This document shows positions 41,153-49,547 of a stretch of 64,000 nt of DNA, one piece after another; the first letter of the stretch is position 1, and every line of letters starts with the position of its first letter. The DNA comes from Stutzerimonas frequens (GTDB taxonomy: Bacteria; Pseudomonadota; Gammaproteobacteria; Pseudomonadales; Pseudomonadaceae): positions 62,001-126,000 of the forward strand of contig NZ_JAMOHM010000009.1 in assembly GCF_024448335.1 (NCBI RefSeq), given 5' to 3'. A model generated the notes under the pieces. It worked only from the letters and a program-made list of their open reading frames with translations, had not been told where the DNA came from and did no database searches. Made by a program: the position numbers and the translations under genes.

Positions 41153-42094
41153 CTAGATCCAGCCCAGCCAGCGCAGCAGAAACAGCCCGAGGTTGATGCT
41201 CAGGGCTGCCATCAACGTGGTGATGACGATGATGGCCGCCGCCAGCTGATGATTGGAATTGACCGCGCGCGCCATGACGAAGCTCGCGGCAGCGGTCGGG
41301 CTGGCGAAATAGAGAAACAGAATGCCCAGCTCGGCCCCGCGAAAGCCGAAGGCCCAGGCGCCGAGTGTCGCGACCGCCGGCAGCCAGACCATCTTCATCA
41401 GGCTCGAACTGAGCGCGCTGCCGCTGCTCTGGCGCAACACGTCCAGGGTCAGCGTCGCGCCGATGCAGATCAACGCAAGCGGAAGCGTCATCTGCGCGAA
41501 GTATTGCCCGGATGTCATCAGCCAGCCTGGCAACGCGACCTGCCAGTAGGCGAACGGTACCGCGGACAGGACACCTATGATCAGGGGATTACGCAGGATG
41601 CTGAGCAGGATGTCCCTTGCTCCGACCCGCCCGCCCGGACTGTAGATGGCCAGCACCACCGCGGACAGGCTGTTGTAGACGAGGATCACCACTCCGGCCA
41701 GCACGCCGCCGAGGGACAGCCCGTAGTCACCGTACAGGCTGCTGGCTAGCGCGAGCCCGACGATTCCATTGTTACCGCGGAACGCGCCCTGCACGTATAC
41801 ACCCCGGTCGGCTGCCGGGCAGCGCCAGAGAGCCCAGCTCCAGGCCAGGCCGAAGGTGACGATCGTGGCCCCGACGAAATAGAGCAGCAGTGCGGGCTGC
41901 AGCGCCGCGTTCAGATCGGCCTTGATGATGGAGATGAACAGCAGCGTCGGCATGGTGCCCCTGAACACCAGTGCCGAGGCGGTATGCACGAAAGCGGCGT
42001 CGATCCAGCCCAGGCGATTGAGCGCAACGCCGAGAAAGAGCATCGCGAACACCGGAGCGGTGACGCTCAGGGTCTGCAGAATGAGGGGGAGCAT
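41153..42094 (-). CDS. AEC-family transporter
   Basis: A 313-residue, ten-helix permease of the AEC (auxin efflux carrier) family. It shows the N-terminal SVTAPVFAMLFLGVALNRLGWID, a conserved LPLALICIGATL and the C-terminal ALSINLGLFLLRWLG. Bacterial members carry malate, malonate or other small acids, but the substrate here is unknown. I chose ATG 42094; a GTG at 42139 would add 15 residues. Confidence 0.85.
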   Translation of the reverse strand: MLPLILQTLSVTAPVFAMLFLGVALNRLGWIDAAFVHTASALVFRGTMPTLLFISIIKADLNAALQPALLLYFVGATIVTFGLAWSWALWRCPAADRGVYVQGAFRGNNGIVGLALASSLYGDYGLSLGGVLAGVVILVYNSLSAVVLAIYSPGGRVGARDILLSILRNPLIIGVLSAVPFAYWQVALPGWLMTSGQYFAQMTLPLALICIGATLTLDVLRQSSGSALSSSLMKMVWLPAVATLGAWAFGFRGAELGILFLYFASPTAAASFVMARAVNSNHQLAAAIIVITTLMAALSINLGLFLLRWLGWI

Positions 42095-42220
42095 GAAGGC
42101 GCCTGCAACAACGAAAGCGCAAGCATAAAGCAAGCACACCGCGAGGGCTCGACCGGCGTATCCCCCAAGCCTCTACCAACGGCCGGGCGGCCACGCCCGG
42201 CTCGCGCTATCGGCTCCGGC

Positions 42221-42781
42221 TCAGCGCCGAACCGGTCTTTTTTGCAGTTTGCGCTGCAGGGTCCGACGGTGCATGCCCAGCGCACGCGCGGTCGCGGAGA
42301 TGTTGCCGTCGTGCTCACTGAGTACGCGCTGAATGTGCTCCCATTGCAGGCGGTCGACCGACATCGGGTTTTCCGGAACCAGGCTGTCCAGGTCAGCATG
42401 CTGGGAAAGCAGCGCGGCCAGCACATCGTCTGCGTCGGCTGGCTTGCACAGGTAGTTGCAGGCGCCGCGCTTGATCGCCTCCACCGCGGTGGCGATGCTG
42501 GAGTAGCCGGTAAGGATCAGTACCCGCATCTCGGGGTCCAGTTCGAGCAACTTGGGCAGCAGCACCAGGCCCGAATCGCCCTCCATTTTCAGGTCGAGCA
42601 CCGCATAGTCGGGGATGTCCTGCTTGGCCAGGGCCAGCCCTTCCTCGGCCGAACCGGCGATGCTGACCTGCAGTCCGCGGCGGCTCATGGCGCGAGCCAT
42701 TACCCGGGTGAAGGTGGGGTCATCATCCACCAACAGCAGATGAGGTTGTTCTTCGCCCTCTTGCTGCAATTCGTCGGTCAT
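42221..42781 (-). CDS. roxR: Redox response regulator RoxR (PrrA/RegA family)
   Basis: A 186-residue response regulator. The receiver domain holds the phosphorylated Asp63 (YAVLDLKM) with VDDD upstream and K in CKPAD; a proline-rich hinge leads to a Fis-type helix-turn-helix (ISATARALGMHRRTLQRKLQKR). In Pseudomonas RoxSR controls cyanide-insensitive oxidase and other respiratory genes. The ATG at 42781 follows GAGGAAATG at good spacing; a further ATG at 42799 lies within that ribosome site. roxS is upstream. Confidence 0.92.
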   Translation of the reverse strand: MTDELQQEGEEQPHLLLVDDDPTFTRVMARAMSRRGLQVSIAGSAEEGLALAKQDIPDYAVLDLKMEGDSGLVLLPKLLELDPEMRVLILTGYSSIATAVEAIKRGACNYLCKPADADDVLAALLSQHADLDSLVPENPMSVDRLQWEHIQRVLSEHDGNISATARALGMHRRTLQRKLQKRPVRR

Positions 42782-42814
42782 CTGTGCATTTCCTCGCATT
42801 GGACACGATCAGGA

Positions 42815-44068
42815 TCAGGCGCGCACCGAACCATGCGGCAGGCGCAACTCGGTCAGTGTGCCACCTTCTTCGTGATTGTAGAGCTTCACTGTGCCGCCAG
42901 CGCGCGTCACGCTGGCCTGACTGAGAAACAGGCCTAGGCCGAAGCCCTTGCCCTTGGTGGTGATGAACGGCCGACCGATCTGTTCGGCGATGGCCAGGGG
43001 AACGCCTGCGCCATGGTCGCGGATGGTCAGCTTGATCCACTGCGCGTCCCAGTCCAGGCGGATATCCAGGTCCTCGGGGCTGGCGTCGGTGGCATTGTTC
43101 AACAGGTTGAGCAACGACTGACTGAGGTCTGCCGGCGGCATCAGGCGTGGCGGGCTGCCCAGCCCCACGCACTGGAAACGATAGGTCGCCTCCGGGCGCA
43201 TCAGGTGCCAGCGCTGCAGGACCGAATCGACCCATTCGCGCGCCGTCTGCTCGACGATTGCCTGACGACGGTCCGCCTCGGCTGCACGGACCAGCTGGCG
43301 CAGGCTTTCCTTACAGAGCTGAACCTGCGACTGCAACAGGCCGAGGTCCTCGTTCAGCTGCGGATCCTTGTACTCCTGGCGCAACTCCTTGAGCAGCACG
43401 CTCATGGTCGCCAGCGGCGTACCCAGCTCGTGGGCGGCACCGGCAGCCTGTGTCGCCACGGCCAGCAGCTGCTGGTCACGCATGCTCTCTTCGCGGCGCT
43501 GGGCTTGCTGCTGTTCCTGACGGCGCAGCTGCTCGGCCATGCGCGCGACAAAGAAGGTGATCAGCGCCGCTGCCAGGGCGAAGCTCAGCCACATGCCGTA
43601 GACCTGCAGTGTGGCGCGCTCGAACGGCGGCAGCGCCAGCGGGTCGTACCAGACCAGCATCAGCGTGTAGCCCAATAGCGCAAGGCCGGAGAGCACGATG
43701 GAATAGAGCCAGGGCAGCGTGGCGGCGGCGATGGTCAGCGGGACCAGGTAATAGGAGACGAAGGGGTTGGTCGAGCCACCGGAGTAGTACAGCAGGGCGC
43801 TGTGAATCAGCAGGTCGCAGCCCAGATGCACCGCATACTCGAGTTCGGTGACCGGCCACGGGCCGCGCAGTCGCAGCGCCGTGCCCAGGCAGAGCACGGC
43901 CGAAACGGCAAGCGTGATCCCCAGGGCCAGCCAAGGCAGGCTCAGCAGCTGAGTGGCATAAGCGACGCCGACCGCACCGGACTGTGCAGCCAGTACGACG
44001 ATGCGGATAAGGGTAAGAAGCCGAAGATTCTGCCGGCTGGCCGACAGCAGCGGGACGGATGCGTACAT
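42815..44068 (-). CDS. roxS: Redox sensor histidine kinase RoxS (PrrB/RegB family)
   Basis: A 417-residue sensor kinase with six membrane helices in its first 180 residues. GGSTNPF at residues 97-103 matches the quinone-sensing GGxxNPF motif of RegB. The H-box is His213 in AAHELGTPLATM, and Cys252 in QLCKESLRQL falls at the place of the redox-active cysteine of RegB. N and G boxes are present (NLLNNATDAS, GKGFGLGLFLS). TTGGAGAGCCC supports the ATG at 44068. Confidence 0.93.
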   Translation of the reverse strand: MYASVPLLSASRQNLRLLTLIRIVVLAAQSGAVGVAYATQLLSLPWLALGITLAVSAVLCLGTALRLRGPWPVTELEYAVHLGCDLLIHSALLYYSGGSTNPFVSYYLVPLTIAAATLPWLYSIVLSGLALLGYTLMLVWYDPLALPPFERATLQVYGMWLSFALAAALITFFVARMAEQLRRQEQQQAQRREESMRDQQLLAVATQAAGAAHELGTPLATMSVLLKELRQEYKDPQLNEDLGLLQSQVQLCKESLRQLVRAAEADRRQAIVEQTAREWVDSVLQRWHLMRPEATYRFQCVGLGSPPRLMPPADLSQSLLNLLNNATDASPEDLDIRLDWDAQWIKLTIRDHGAGVPLAIAEQIGRPFITTKGKGFGLGLFLSQASVTRAGGTVKLYNHEEGGTLTELRLPHGSVRA

Positions 44069-44218
44069 GGGCTCTCCAACGATTCGGCGGAGTATAACCA
44101 AGGCGCCTCCCGCCCAGCCGAAATGCGGCAACGCGCCGCATGGACGGCTGCACGCTTTCGCCAGCGCAGGTAGAGTCGAGGCTATCGCACCGTTCGGGTG
44201 CTCCAGCGAGGAACCGTC

Positions 44219-44923
44219 ATGTCCCATTACTCACTGCGCAGTGCCGCACTGCTGGCGCTGGTCACAAGCTTTACCAGCCTGAACGCCACGGCCGAAGAGC
44301 CGCGCTACAACCAGGTTGCCCTGCGCGCAGAGGTCAGCAGCGAAGTCGCTCATGACCGCATGCACGTCACGCTGTACAGCGAGGCACAGCACAGTGATCC
44401 CGCCCAGCTCGCGGCACAGACGACCCGCACACTGAACCAGGCCATACAGACGGCTCGCCAGAACAAGGATGTGATCGTCAGCCAGGGCAGTCGCAACAGC
44501 TATCCGGTCTATGACGACAAGGGGCAGCAGATCACCGGCTGGCGCGAGCGTGCGGAGATTCGCCTGGAGAGCGGCGATTTCGCCAGCCTGTCGAAGCTGA
44601 CCGCCGAATTGCTGAAGAATCTGAAGATGGGCGGCATGCATTTCAGCGTGTCGGATCCGATCCGCAAGCAGAACGAGGATGCTCTGCTCAAGGACGCCGT
44701 AGCGGCTTTCCAGGCGCGCGCCCAGCTCGCCACCGAAGCGCTCGGCGGCAGCGGTTACAAGTTGGTGAGCCTGAACCTCAACGGCGGCGGATTCCAGCCG
44801 GTCATGCGTAGCAGCGCGATGAAGATGGACATGATGGAGTCGGCTCCAGTACCAGAGATCGAAGCCGGCACTCGTCAGGTCACGATCAACGCTGACGGCG
44901 TCATCGAAGTTCAGATGCCGTGA
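44219..44923 (+). CDS. SIMPL-domain (DUF541) periplasmic protein
   Basis: A 234-residue protein with a signal peptide (to about residue 26, NATA) and a SIMPL/DUF541 domain: a heptad-like helical centre (QLAAQTTRTLNQAIQTARQ) and the mixed alpha/beta part GWRERAEIRLESGDFASLSKLTAELL. Such proteins are secreted or periplasmic, sometimes tied to oxidative stress; no clear activity is known. The ATG at 44219 follows GAGGAACC. It is divergent from roxS, as I recall for a similar gene in P. aeruginosa. Confidence 0.82.
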   Translation: MSHYSLRSAALLALVTSFTSLNATAEEPRYNQVALRAEVSSEVAHDRMHVTLYSEAQHSDPAQLAAQTTRTLNQAIQTARQNKDVIVSQGSRNSYPVYDDKGQQITGWRERAEIRLESGDFASLSKLTAELLKNLKMGGMHFSVSDPIRKQNEDALLKDAVAAFQARAQLATEALGGSGYKLVSLNLNGGGFQPVMRSSAMKMDMMESAPVPEIEAGTRQVTINADGVIEVQMP

Positions 44924-45052
44924 TCGAAACTGACCATTCGGACCACTTTTTAATATCTGCTTACAAATGGCCAGCCCGCGCCATGCAAGGGCTGGCGATC
45001 GATTTGACACCTCAAATGAGAAACCAATGCAGTAAAGCGTAAATTCTCTTTT

Positions 45053-45071
45053 ACGAATGATTATCATGCGG
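45053..45071 (+). promoter_or_regulatory. Fur-box-like site before the first TonB receptor
   Basis: AATGATTATCAT (45056-45067) matches the central 12 bases of the Fur consensus exactly, though the outer arms do not. It lies 34 bases before the receptor start. A TTGACA (45004-45009) is upstream, but no well-placed -10 box was found for it. Iron control is likely. Confidence 0.55.
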
Positions 45072-45101
45072 GCGCCAACGAGACGGCTACAAGGAGCCCG
45101 T

Positions 45102-47330
45102 ATGTCTATCCCCTTCGCACGTACCGCCCTGTCCTGCGCCCTGATCGGCTGCAGCTGGACGGCCCTGGCCCAGAACGCGCCCGTCACGCTCAACGACACG
45201 GTCGTCAGTGCCGCAGGCTTCGAACAGAAGATCACCGAAGCGCCGGCCAGCATCAGCGTCATCAGCCGTGAAGATCTGCAGCAGAAGCGCTATGCCAACC
45301 TTGCGCAGGCGCTGGATGAAATCGAAGGGGTGGATATTCGCCAGGGCACTGGCAAGACTGGCGGTCTGGACATCAGCATGCGCGGCATGCCCAGTGACTA
45401 CACGCTTATCCTGATCGATGGTCGCCGCCAGAACACGGCTGGCAACGTCACTCCCAACGGTTTCAACGAAACCCGTACCAGCTTCATGCCGCCATTGTCA
45501 GCTATCGAACGCATCGAAGTGATTCGCGGCCCGATGTCCACGCTATACGGTTCGGATGCCATGGGGGGTGTAGTCAATATCATCACCAAAAAGGTGGCAG
45601 ACACCTGGGGTGCCGCGGTCACGCTGGACCACACCTTTCAGGAAGACAGCGATTACGGCGACACCAGCAGCACCAGCCTCTATGCCAGCGGCCCGCTCGC
45701 CGAAGGCTTGCTCGGGTTGGCCGTTCGCGGAAGTTTCTATGACCGTGAAGAGTCGAACCTGACCTTCGAAAACGACTCCGCCGTCAGCAAACGCGGCGCC
45801 TCTCCTGTTGGGGGTCGCAACTACAACATCGGCACCCGCCTTACCTTTACACCCCATGAAGACCACGATTTCACTCTGGATTTTGAGCGCGGCCGCCAGG
45901 TTTATGAGAATGACAACTGTCAGTTGGGCACCCTCGACGGCAAGGCATCCAGCGGAAGCAACGCCGTGGCTGGCTGCTCCAGAAACGATCCGACCAACAT
46001 CAGCGGCTACGAGGATCAATTGCGCTTCGAGCGTGACCAGTTCGCCCTCAGCCACACCGGTCGGCTGAGCTTCGGCACACTGGACAGCAGCATCACCTAC
46101 AACCAGACCGAAACGCTCGGACGCACCATTCCCGGCACCCTAGGTGTGCCCTACGACGCGCCCTACCAGGCCATAGTAGGCGGTGATGACCGCGAGTTGG
46201 AATCCACCGACCTGGTGTTCGATACCAAACTCGTCGCCCCACTAAGCGACAGTCATATCCTCACCGTGGGCGGTCAGTACTGGGATGCCGAAGTCACCGA
46301 CGGCATTGCCGGAGAAGATTTCGAGCAAATGTCTTGGGCGCTGTTCATCGAAGATGAGTGGCGTCTGCGCCACGACCTGGCGCTCACCCTCGGCGCTCGT
46401 TATGAAGACCACGAGGCCTTTGGCGGCCACATCAGCCCGCGGGCCTATCTGGTATGGAACACGTCCGACAGCTGGACCCTGAAAGGTGGCATCAGCAAGG
46501 GCTACAAGACGCCGACATTGAACCAGCTGCATGACGGCATCAGCTCGGTCGGGGGGCAAGGTCAGAACATCTCCTTCGGCAACCCGGATCTGGACCCGGA
46601 AGAATCGACCAATACCGAATTCGGCGTGTACTACGACAACCTGTCGAATTTCAACGCCAACCTCACACTCTTCCATACCAAATTCGAGGACAAGATTGAT
46701 ACAGGGCCGAACCAGCCCAACTGCTTCTTCGCCGCCTCGCCCAACCAGCCGGGCTGTGTCAGCTATGGACCGAGCTTCCGCCAGGAGTTCTTCTCGCAGG
46801 AAGTCAACATCGGCGAGGCTCGCGTCCGCGGCCTCGAACTGGCCGGCAAGTGGGCTTTCGCACCGGCCTGGAGCGTGAGCGCCAACTACACCTATACCGA
46901 TAGCGAGCAGACCACTGGTGCAGACAAAGGTGCGCGGCTGACCAATACACCAATGCACATGGCTTTTGCTCGCCTGAGCTGGCAAGCAACCGATCGGCTG
47001 AACCTCTGGTTCAAGGGTGAATACCGCGGCGAACGCGCACGCTTCAACCAGCGCTACGCGACCTTGACAGCGGCTAACAAGCAGGTAATGGACGCGGCAG
47101 GTGATCTTGAAGACTACGAGGTCTTCCACCTAGGTGGTTCGTACAAGGCCACTGAAAACCTCACCTTCAATGCCACGATCTACAACCTGTTCGACAAGGA
47201 CTTCACTACCGGCACCTACTACAACAATGGCGCCAATTGGGTTTCCGACTACGCACAGATCGGTCGCAGTACGGATGGTGTACTTGAAGAAGGCCGCCGC
47301 CTCTGGCTGTCAGCCAACCTGACCTTCTGA
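45102..47330 (+). CDS. TonB-dependent catecholate-type siderophore receptor (CirA/FepA/PirA-like)
   Basis: A 742-residue outer-membrane receptor. A signal peptide (about 1-23) precedes a TonB-box region (NDTVVSAAGFEQ), the plug domain (SISVISREDLQQKRYANLAQALDE... IERIEVIRGPMSTLYGSDAMGGVVNIITKK) and a 22-strand barrel ending in an aromatic residue (LSANLTF). Two disulfide-like loops are visible (Cys pairs in the CQLGTLD..AGC and CFFAASPNQPGC regions). The ligand is not known; catecholate siderophores are the best guess. AAGGAGCCC supports the start. Confidence 0.88.
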   Translation: MSIPFARTALSCALIGCSWTALAQNAPVTLNDTVVSAAGFEQKITEAPASISVISREDLQQKRYANLAQALDEIEGVDIRQGTGKTGGLDISMRGMPSDYTLILIDGRRQNTAGNVTPNGFNETRTSFMPPLSAIERIEVIRGPMSTLYGSDAMGGVVNIITKKVADTWGAAVTLDHTFQEDSDYGDTSSTSLYASGPLAEGLLGLAVRGSFYDREESNLTFENDSAVSKRGASPVGGRNYNIGTRLTFTPHEDHDFTLDFERGRQVYENDNCQLGTLDGKASSGSNAVAGCSRNDPTNISGYEDQLRFERDQFALSHTGRLSFGTLDSSITYNQTETLGRTIPGTLGVPYDAPYQAIVGGDDRELESTDLVFDTKLVAPLSDSHILTVGGQYWDAEVTDGIAGEDFEQMSWALFIEDEWRLRHDLALTLGARYEDHEAFGGHISPRAYLVWNTSDSWTLKGGISKGYKTPTLNQLHDGISSVGGQGQNISFGNPDLDPEESTNTEFGVYYDNLSNFNANLTLFHTKFEDKIDTGPNQPNCFFAASPNQPGCVSYGPSFRQEFFSQEVNIGEARVRGLELAGKWAFAPAWSVSANYTYTDSEQTTGADKGARLTNTPMHMAFARLSWQATDRLNLWFKGEYRGERARFNQRYATLTAANKQVMDAAGDLEDYEVFHLGGSYKATENLTFNATIYNLFDKDFTTGTYYNNGANWVSDYAQIGRSTDGVLEEGRRLWLSANLTF

Positions 47331-47347
47331 CCTGAAGGCAATACGAT

Positions 47348-47377
47348 GAGCCGGGATTATCCCGGCTCTGTTGTTTC
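47348..47377 (+). terminator. Rho-independent terminator after the first receptor
   Basis: GAGCCGGG-ATTAT-CCCGGCTC forms an 8-bp stem and is followed by TGTTGTTTC, a U-rich tail. It lies 17 bases after the receptor stop, so the following PepSY gene probably needs its own promoter or partial read-through. Confidence 0.75.
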
Positions 47378-47487
47378 TCGTCCCACCGGAACGGAAAAGA
47401 CGCGAATGTATGCTGTTTGTAAATCTTTAGCATTACCGCGTCAGTGGCCCTAGAATTCGCCCACGTTCCCGCACGACAAGGCCCCCC

Positions 47488-48081
47488 ATGTATTTCTGGC
47501 TCGGCACCCTGCGCCAATGGCACTGGATCAGCTCCGCGCTATGCCTGGTTGGCATGCTGCTGTTCGCGGTCACTGGCATCACCCTCAACCACGCCGGCCA
47601 GATCGAAAGCAAACCGCAGGTGCAAAGCCGCGCAGCGCAGCTTCCTGCCCCTCTGCTCGCCACCCTGCAGGCCGAAGTGCCTGAGTCGGGCCTTCCCACC
47701 GAACTGCGCGAGTGGCTGGAGCAGACCCTGGAAATCCGCCTGGCCGGACGTGAAGCCGAATGGAGCGATGGAGAGCTCTACGTCGCCCTGCCCCGCCCCG
47801 GCGGCGACGCCTGGCTGAGCCTGAGTAGCGAAACCGGCGAACTGGAATACGAGTCGACCGACCGCGGCTGGATCGCCTACTTCAACGACCTGCACAAGGG
47901 CCGTCACACCGGCGAGGCCTGGAGCTGGTTCATCGACTTCTTCGCCGTGGCCTGTGTGGTGTTCAGCCTCACCGGCCTGCTGCTCCTGCAACGTCACGCC
48001 GGCAACCGGCCCAGCACCTGGCCGCTGGTAGGCCTGGGGCTGGTGATACCGCTGCTGCTGGCGCTGCTCTTCATTCATTAA
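47488..48081 (+). CDS. PepSY-associated membrane protein
   Basis: A 197-residue inner-membrane protein of the PepSY/PepSY_TM type: an N-terminal helix (HWISSALCLVGMLLFAVTGITLNH), a periplasmic PepSY-like part, and two C-terminal helices (FFAVACVVFSLTGLLLLQRH and WPLVGLGLVIPLLLALLF). Members often carry heme-binding histidines for electron transfer across the membrane in siderophore reduction; His residues lie near both ends of helices here. It heads a run PepSY-DUF2271-DUF4198-flavoreductase. Confidence 0.8.
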   Translation: MYFWLGTLRQWHWISSALCLVGMLLFAVTGITLNHAGQIESKPQVQSRAAQLPAPLLATLQAEVPESGLPTELREWLEQTLEIRLAGREAEWSDGELYVALPRPGGDAWLSLSSETGELEYESTDRGWIAYFNDLHKGRHTGEAWSWFIDFFAVACVVFSLTGLLLLQRHAGNRPSTWPLVGLGLVIPLLLALLFIH

Positions 48082-48090
48082 GGACTGCCC

Positions 48091-48600
48091 ATGCGTAAAC
48101 GCCTGTTGTTGCCCCTCGCCCTGCTCAGCGCCCCGCTGCACGCGGCGGATCTGCAGCTGGACGTGGAAATCCCGCGTCTGGATGTCGCCGAGTACCACCG
48201 CCCGTACGTGGCCATCTGGCTGGAACGCCCGGACCAGAGCCATGTCGCCAATCTGGCGGTGTGGTACGACACCAAGCTCAAGGACAAGGAAGGCGAGAAA
48301 TGGCTCAAGGACCTGCGCCAGTGGTGGCGCCGTAGCGGCCGCAGCCTGGAAATGCCGGTCGATGGCGTCAGCGGTGCGACCCGTGCCGTGGGCAGTCACA
48401 GCCTTAAGTTCTCTGACGAGCAGGCGCCGTTCAAGACGCTGGAGGCCGGCGAGTACCGCGTGGTGGTCGAAGCCGCTCGAGAGGTCGGCGGCCGCGAGCT
48501 GCTGCGCGTGCCGTTCAGCTGGCCGCCCCAGCAGAACGCCGAACACCAAGCCCAGGGCAAGAGCGAGCTGGGCGCCATCACCCTCAAGCTGACCCCATGA
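48091..48600 (+). CDS. DUF2271-domain periplasmic protein
   Basis: A 169-residue secreted protein with a short signal peptide (ending LHA, about residue 18) and a DUF2271 domain: DVEIPRLDVAEYHRPYVAIWLE, VWYDTKLKDKEGEKWLKDLRQWWRRSGRS and VVVEAAREVGGRELLRVPF. Its function is unknown; it is found beside PepSY and DUF4198 genes in iron-linked clusters. AAGGACTGCCC is its ribosome site, and its stop overlaps a possible upstream start of the next gene. Confidence 0.82.
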   Translation: MRKRLLLPLALLSAPLHAADLQLDVEIPRLDVAEYHRPYVAIWLERPDQSHVANLAVWYDTKLKDKEGEKWLKDLRQWWRRSGRSLEMPVDGVSGATRAVGSHSLKFSDEQAPFKTLEAGEYRVVVEAAREVGGRELLRVPFSWPPQQNAEHQAQGKSELGAITLKLTP

Positions 48601-48614
48601 ACAGGAAGCACGCC

Positions 48615-49490
48615 ATGAAACCCGTCATCAAATGGACCACCCTGGCGCTCGCCATCTGCCTGCCGCTGTCGGCGCAGGCCCACCGCGCCTGGATGCTGCC
48701 TTCGGCCACCGTGCTCTCCGGCGAAGAGCCGTGGATCACCGTCGACGCTGCCGTTTCCAACGATCTGTTCTACTTCGAACACGTACCGATGCGCCTCAAG
48801 GGCATCGGCGAGGCAGCCCAGGCCCCGGCAGGCGGCCCGCCGGGCATGCGCGGGCGACCGGTGCCGGAACTGCAGATCATTGCGCCGGATGGTTCCAAGG
48901 TCGCGGCACAGAACGGCGCCATCGGCCGCTACCGCAGCACCTTCGATGTGCAGCTGAGCCAGAAGGGCACCTACAAGCTGGCCGTGGCCAACAATGGCCT
49001 GTTCGCCAGCTGGAAGGAAAACGGTCAGCCGCGCCGTTGGATGGGCACCGCGGAAAGCTTCGCCAAGGACGTCCCGGCGAAGGCCGAAGGGCTCAAGGTC
49101 AGCCAGACCAGCAACCGCATGGAAGTGTTCGTCACCTCCGGTGCGCCTTCCACCGACGCGCTCTCCCCGACCGGCCAGGGCCTGGAGCTCAAGCCCGTCA
49201 CCCACCCCAACGATCTGTTCGCTGGCGAAGCCGCCGAGTTCGTCTTTCTGCTCGATGGCAAGCCGGTCGCGGATGTCGAGATCAGCGTGATCCCGGGTGG
49301 CAACCGCTACCGCGACGAGCTCGGTGAGATAAAGGCGAAAACCGACAAGGACGGCAAGGTCAGCATCACCTGGCCGGAAGCGGGCATGTACTGGATGGAA
49401 GCCGAGCTGACCACCGACAAGGGCGTCAGCAAGCCGGCAACCGAACGCCGCGCCAGCTACAGCGCAACCCTGGAAGTGCTGGCGCCCTGA
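48615..49490 (+). CDS. DUF4198-domain periplasmic protein
   Basis: A 291-residue secreted protein with a signal peptide (to AQA, about residue 22) and a DUF4198 domain, a beta-sandwich family that includes the NikM component of metal-uptake systems. The mature protein opens HRAWMLPSATVLSGEEPWITVD, the usual family start with an N-terminal histidine that can bind metal. I chose ATG 48615 (AGGAAG upstream); ATG 48597 overlaps the previous stop but has no ribosome site. Confidence 0.82.
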   Translation: MKPVIKWTTLALAICLPLSAQAHRAWMLPSATVLSGEEPWITVDAAVSNDLFYFEHVPMRLKGIGEAAQAPAGGPPGMRGRPVPELQIIAPDGSKVAAQNGAIGRYRSTFDVQLSQKGTYKLAVANNGLFASWKENGQPRRWMGTAESFAKDVPAKAEGLKVSQTSNRMEVFVTSGAPSTDALSPTGQGLELKPVTHPNDLFAGEAAEFVFLLDGKPVADVEISVIPGGNRYRDELGEIKAKTDKDGKVSITWPEAGMYWMEAELTTDKGVSKPATERRASYSATLEVLAP

Positions 49491-49499
49491 CGCGCCGAA

Positions 49500-49529
49500 A
49501 GGCCCGCGCCGTGATGACGGCTCGGGCCT
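49500..49529 (+). terminator. Hairpin between the DUF4198 gene and the flavoreductase
   Basis: AGGCCCG-C-GCCGT and ACGGC-T-CGGGCCT form a 13-position stem with one mismatch and a GATG loop, 9 bases after the DUF4198 stop. The tail (GCCTTATCCCCTT) is only partly U-rich, and the next gene starts 18 bases later. It could be an attenuator. Confidence 0.5.
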
Positions 49530-49547
49530 GCCTTATCCCCTTCATCG

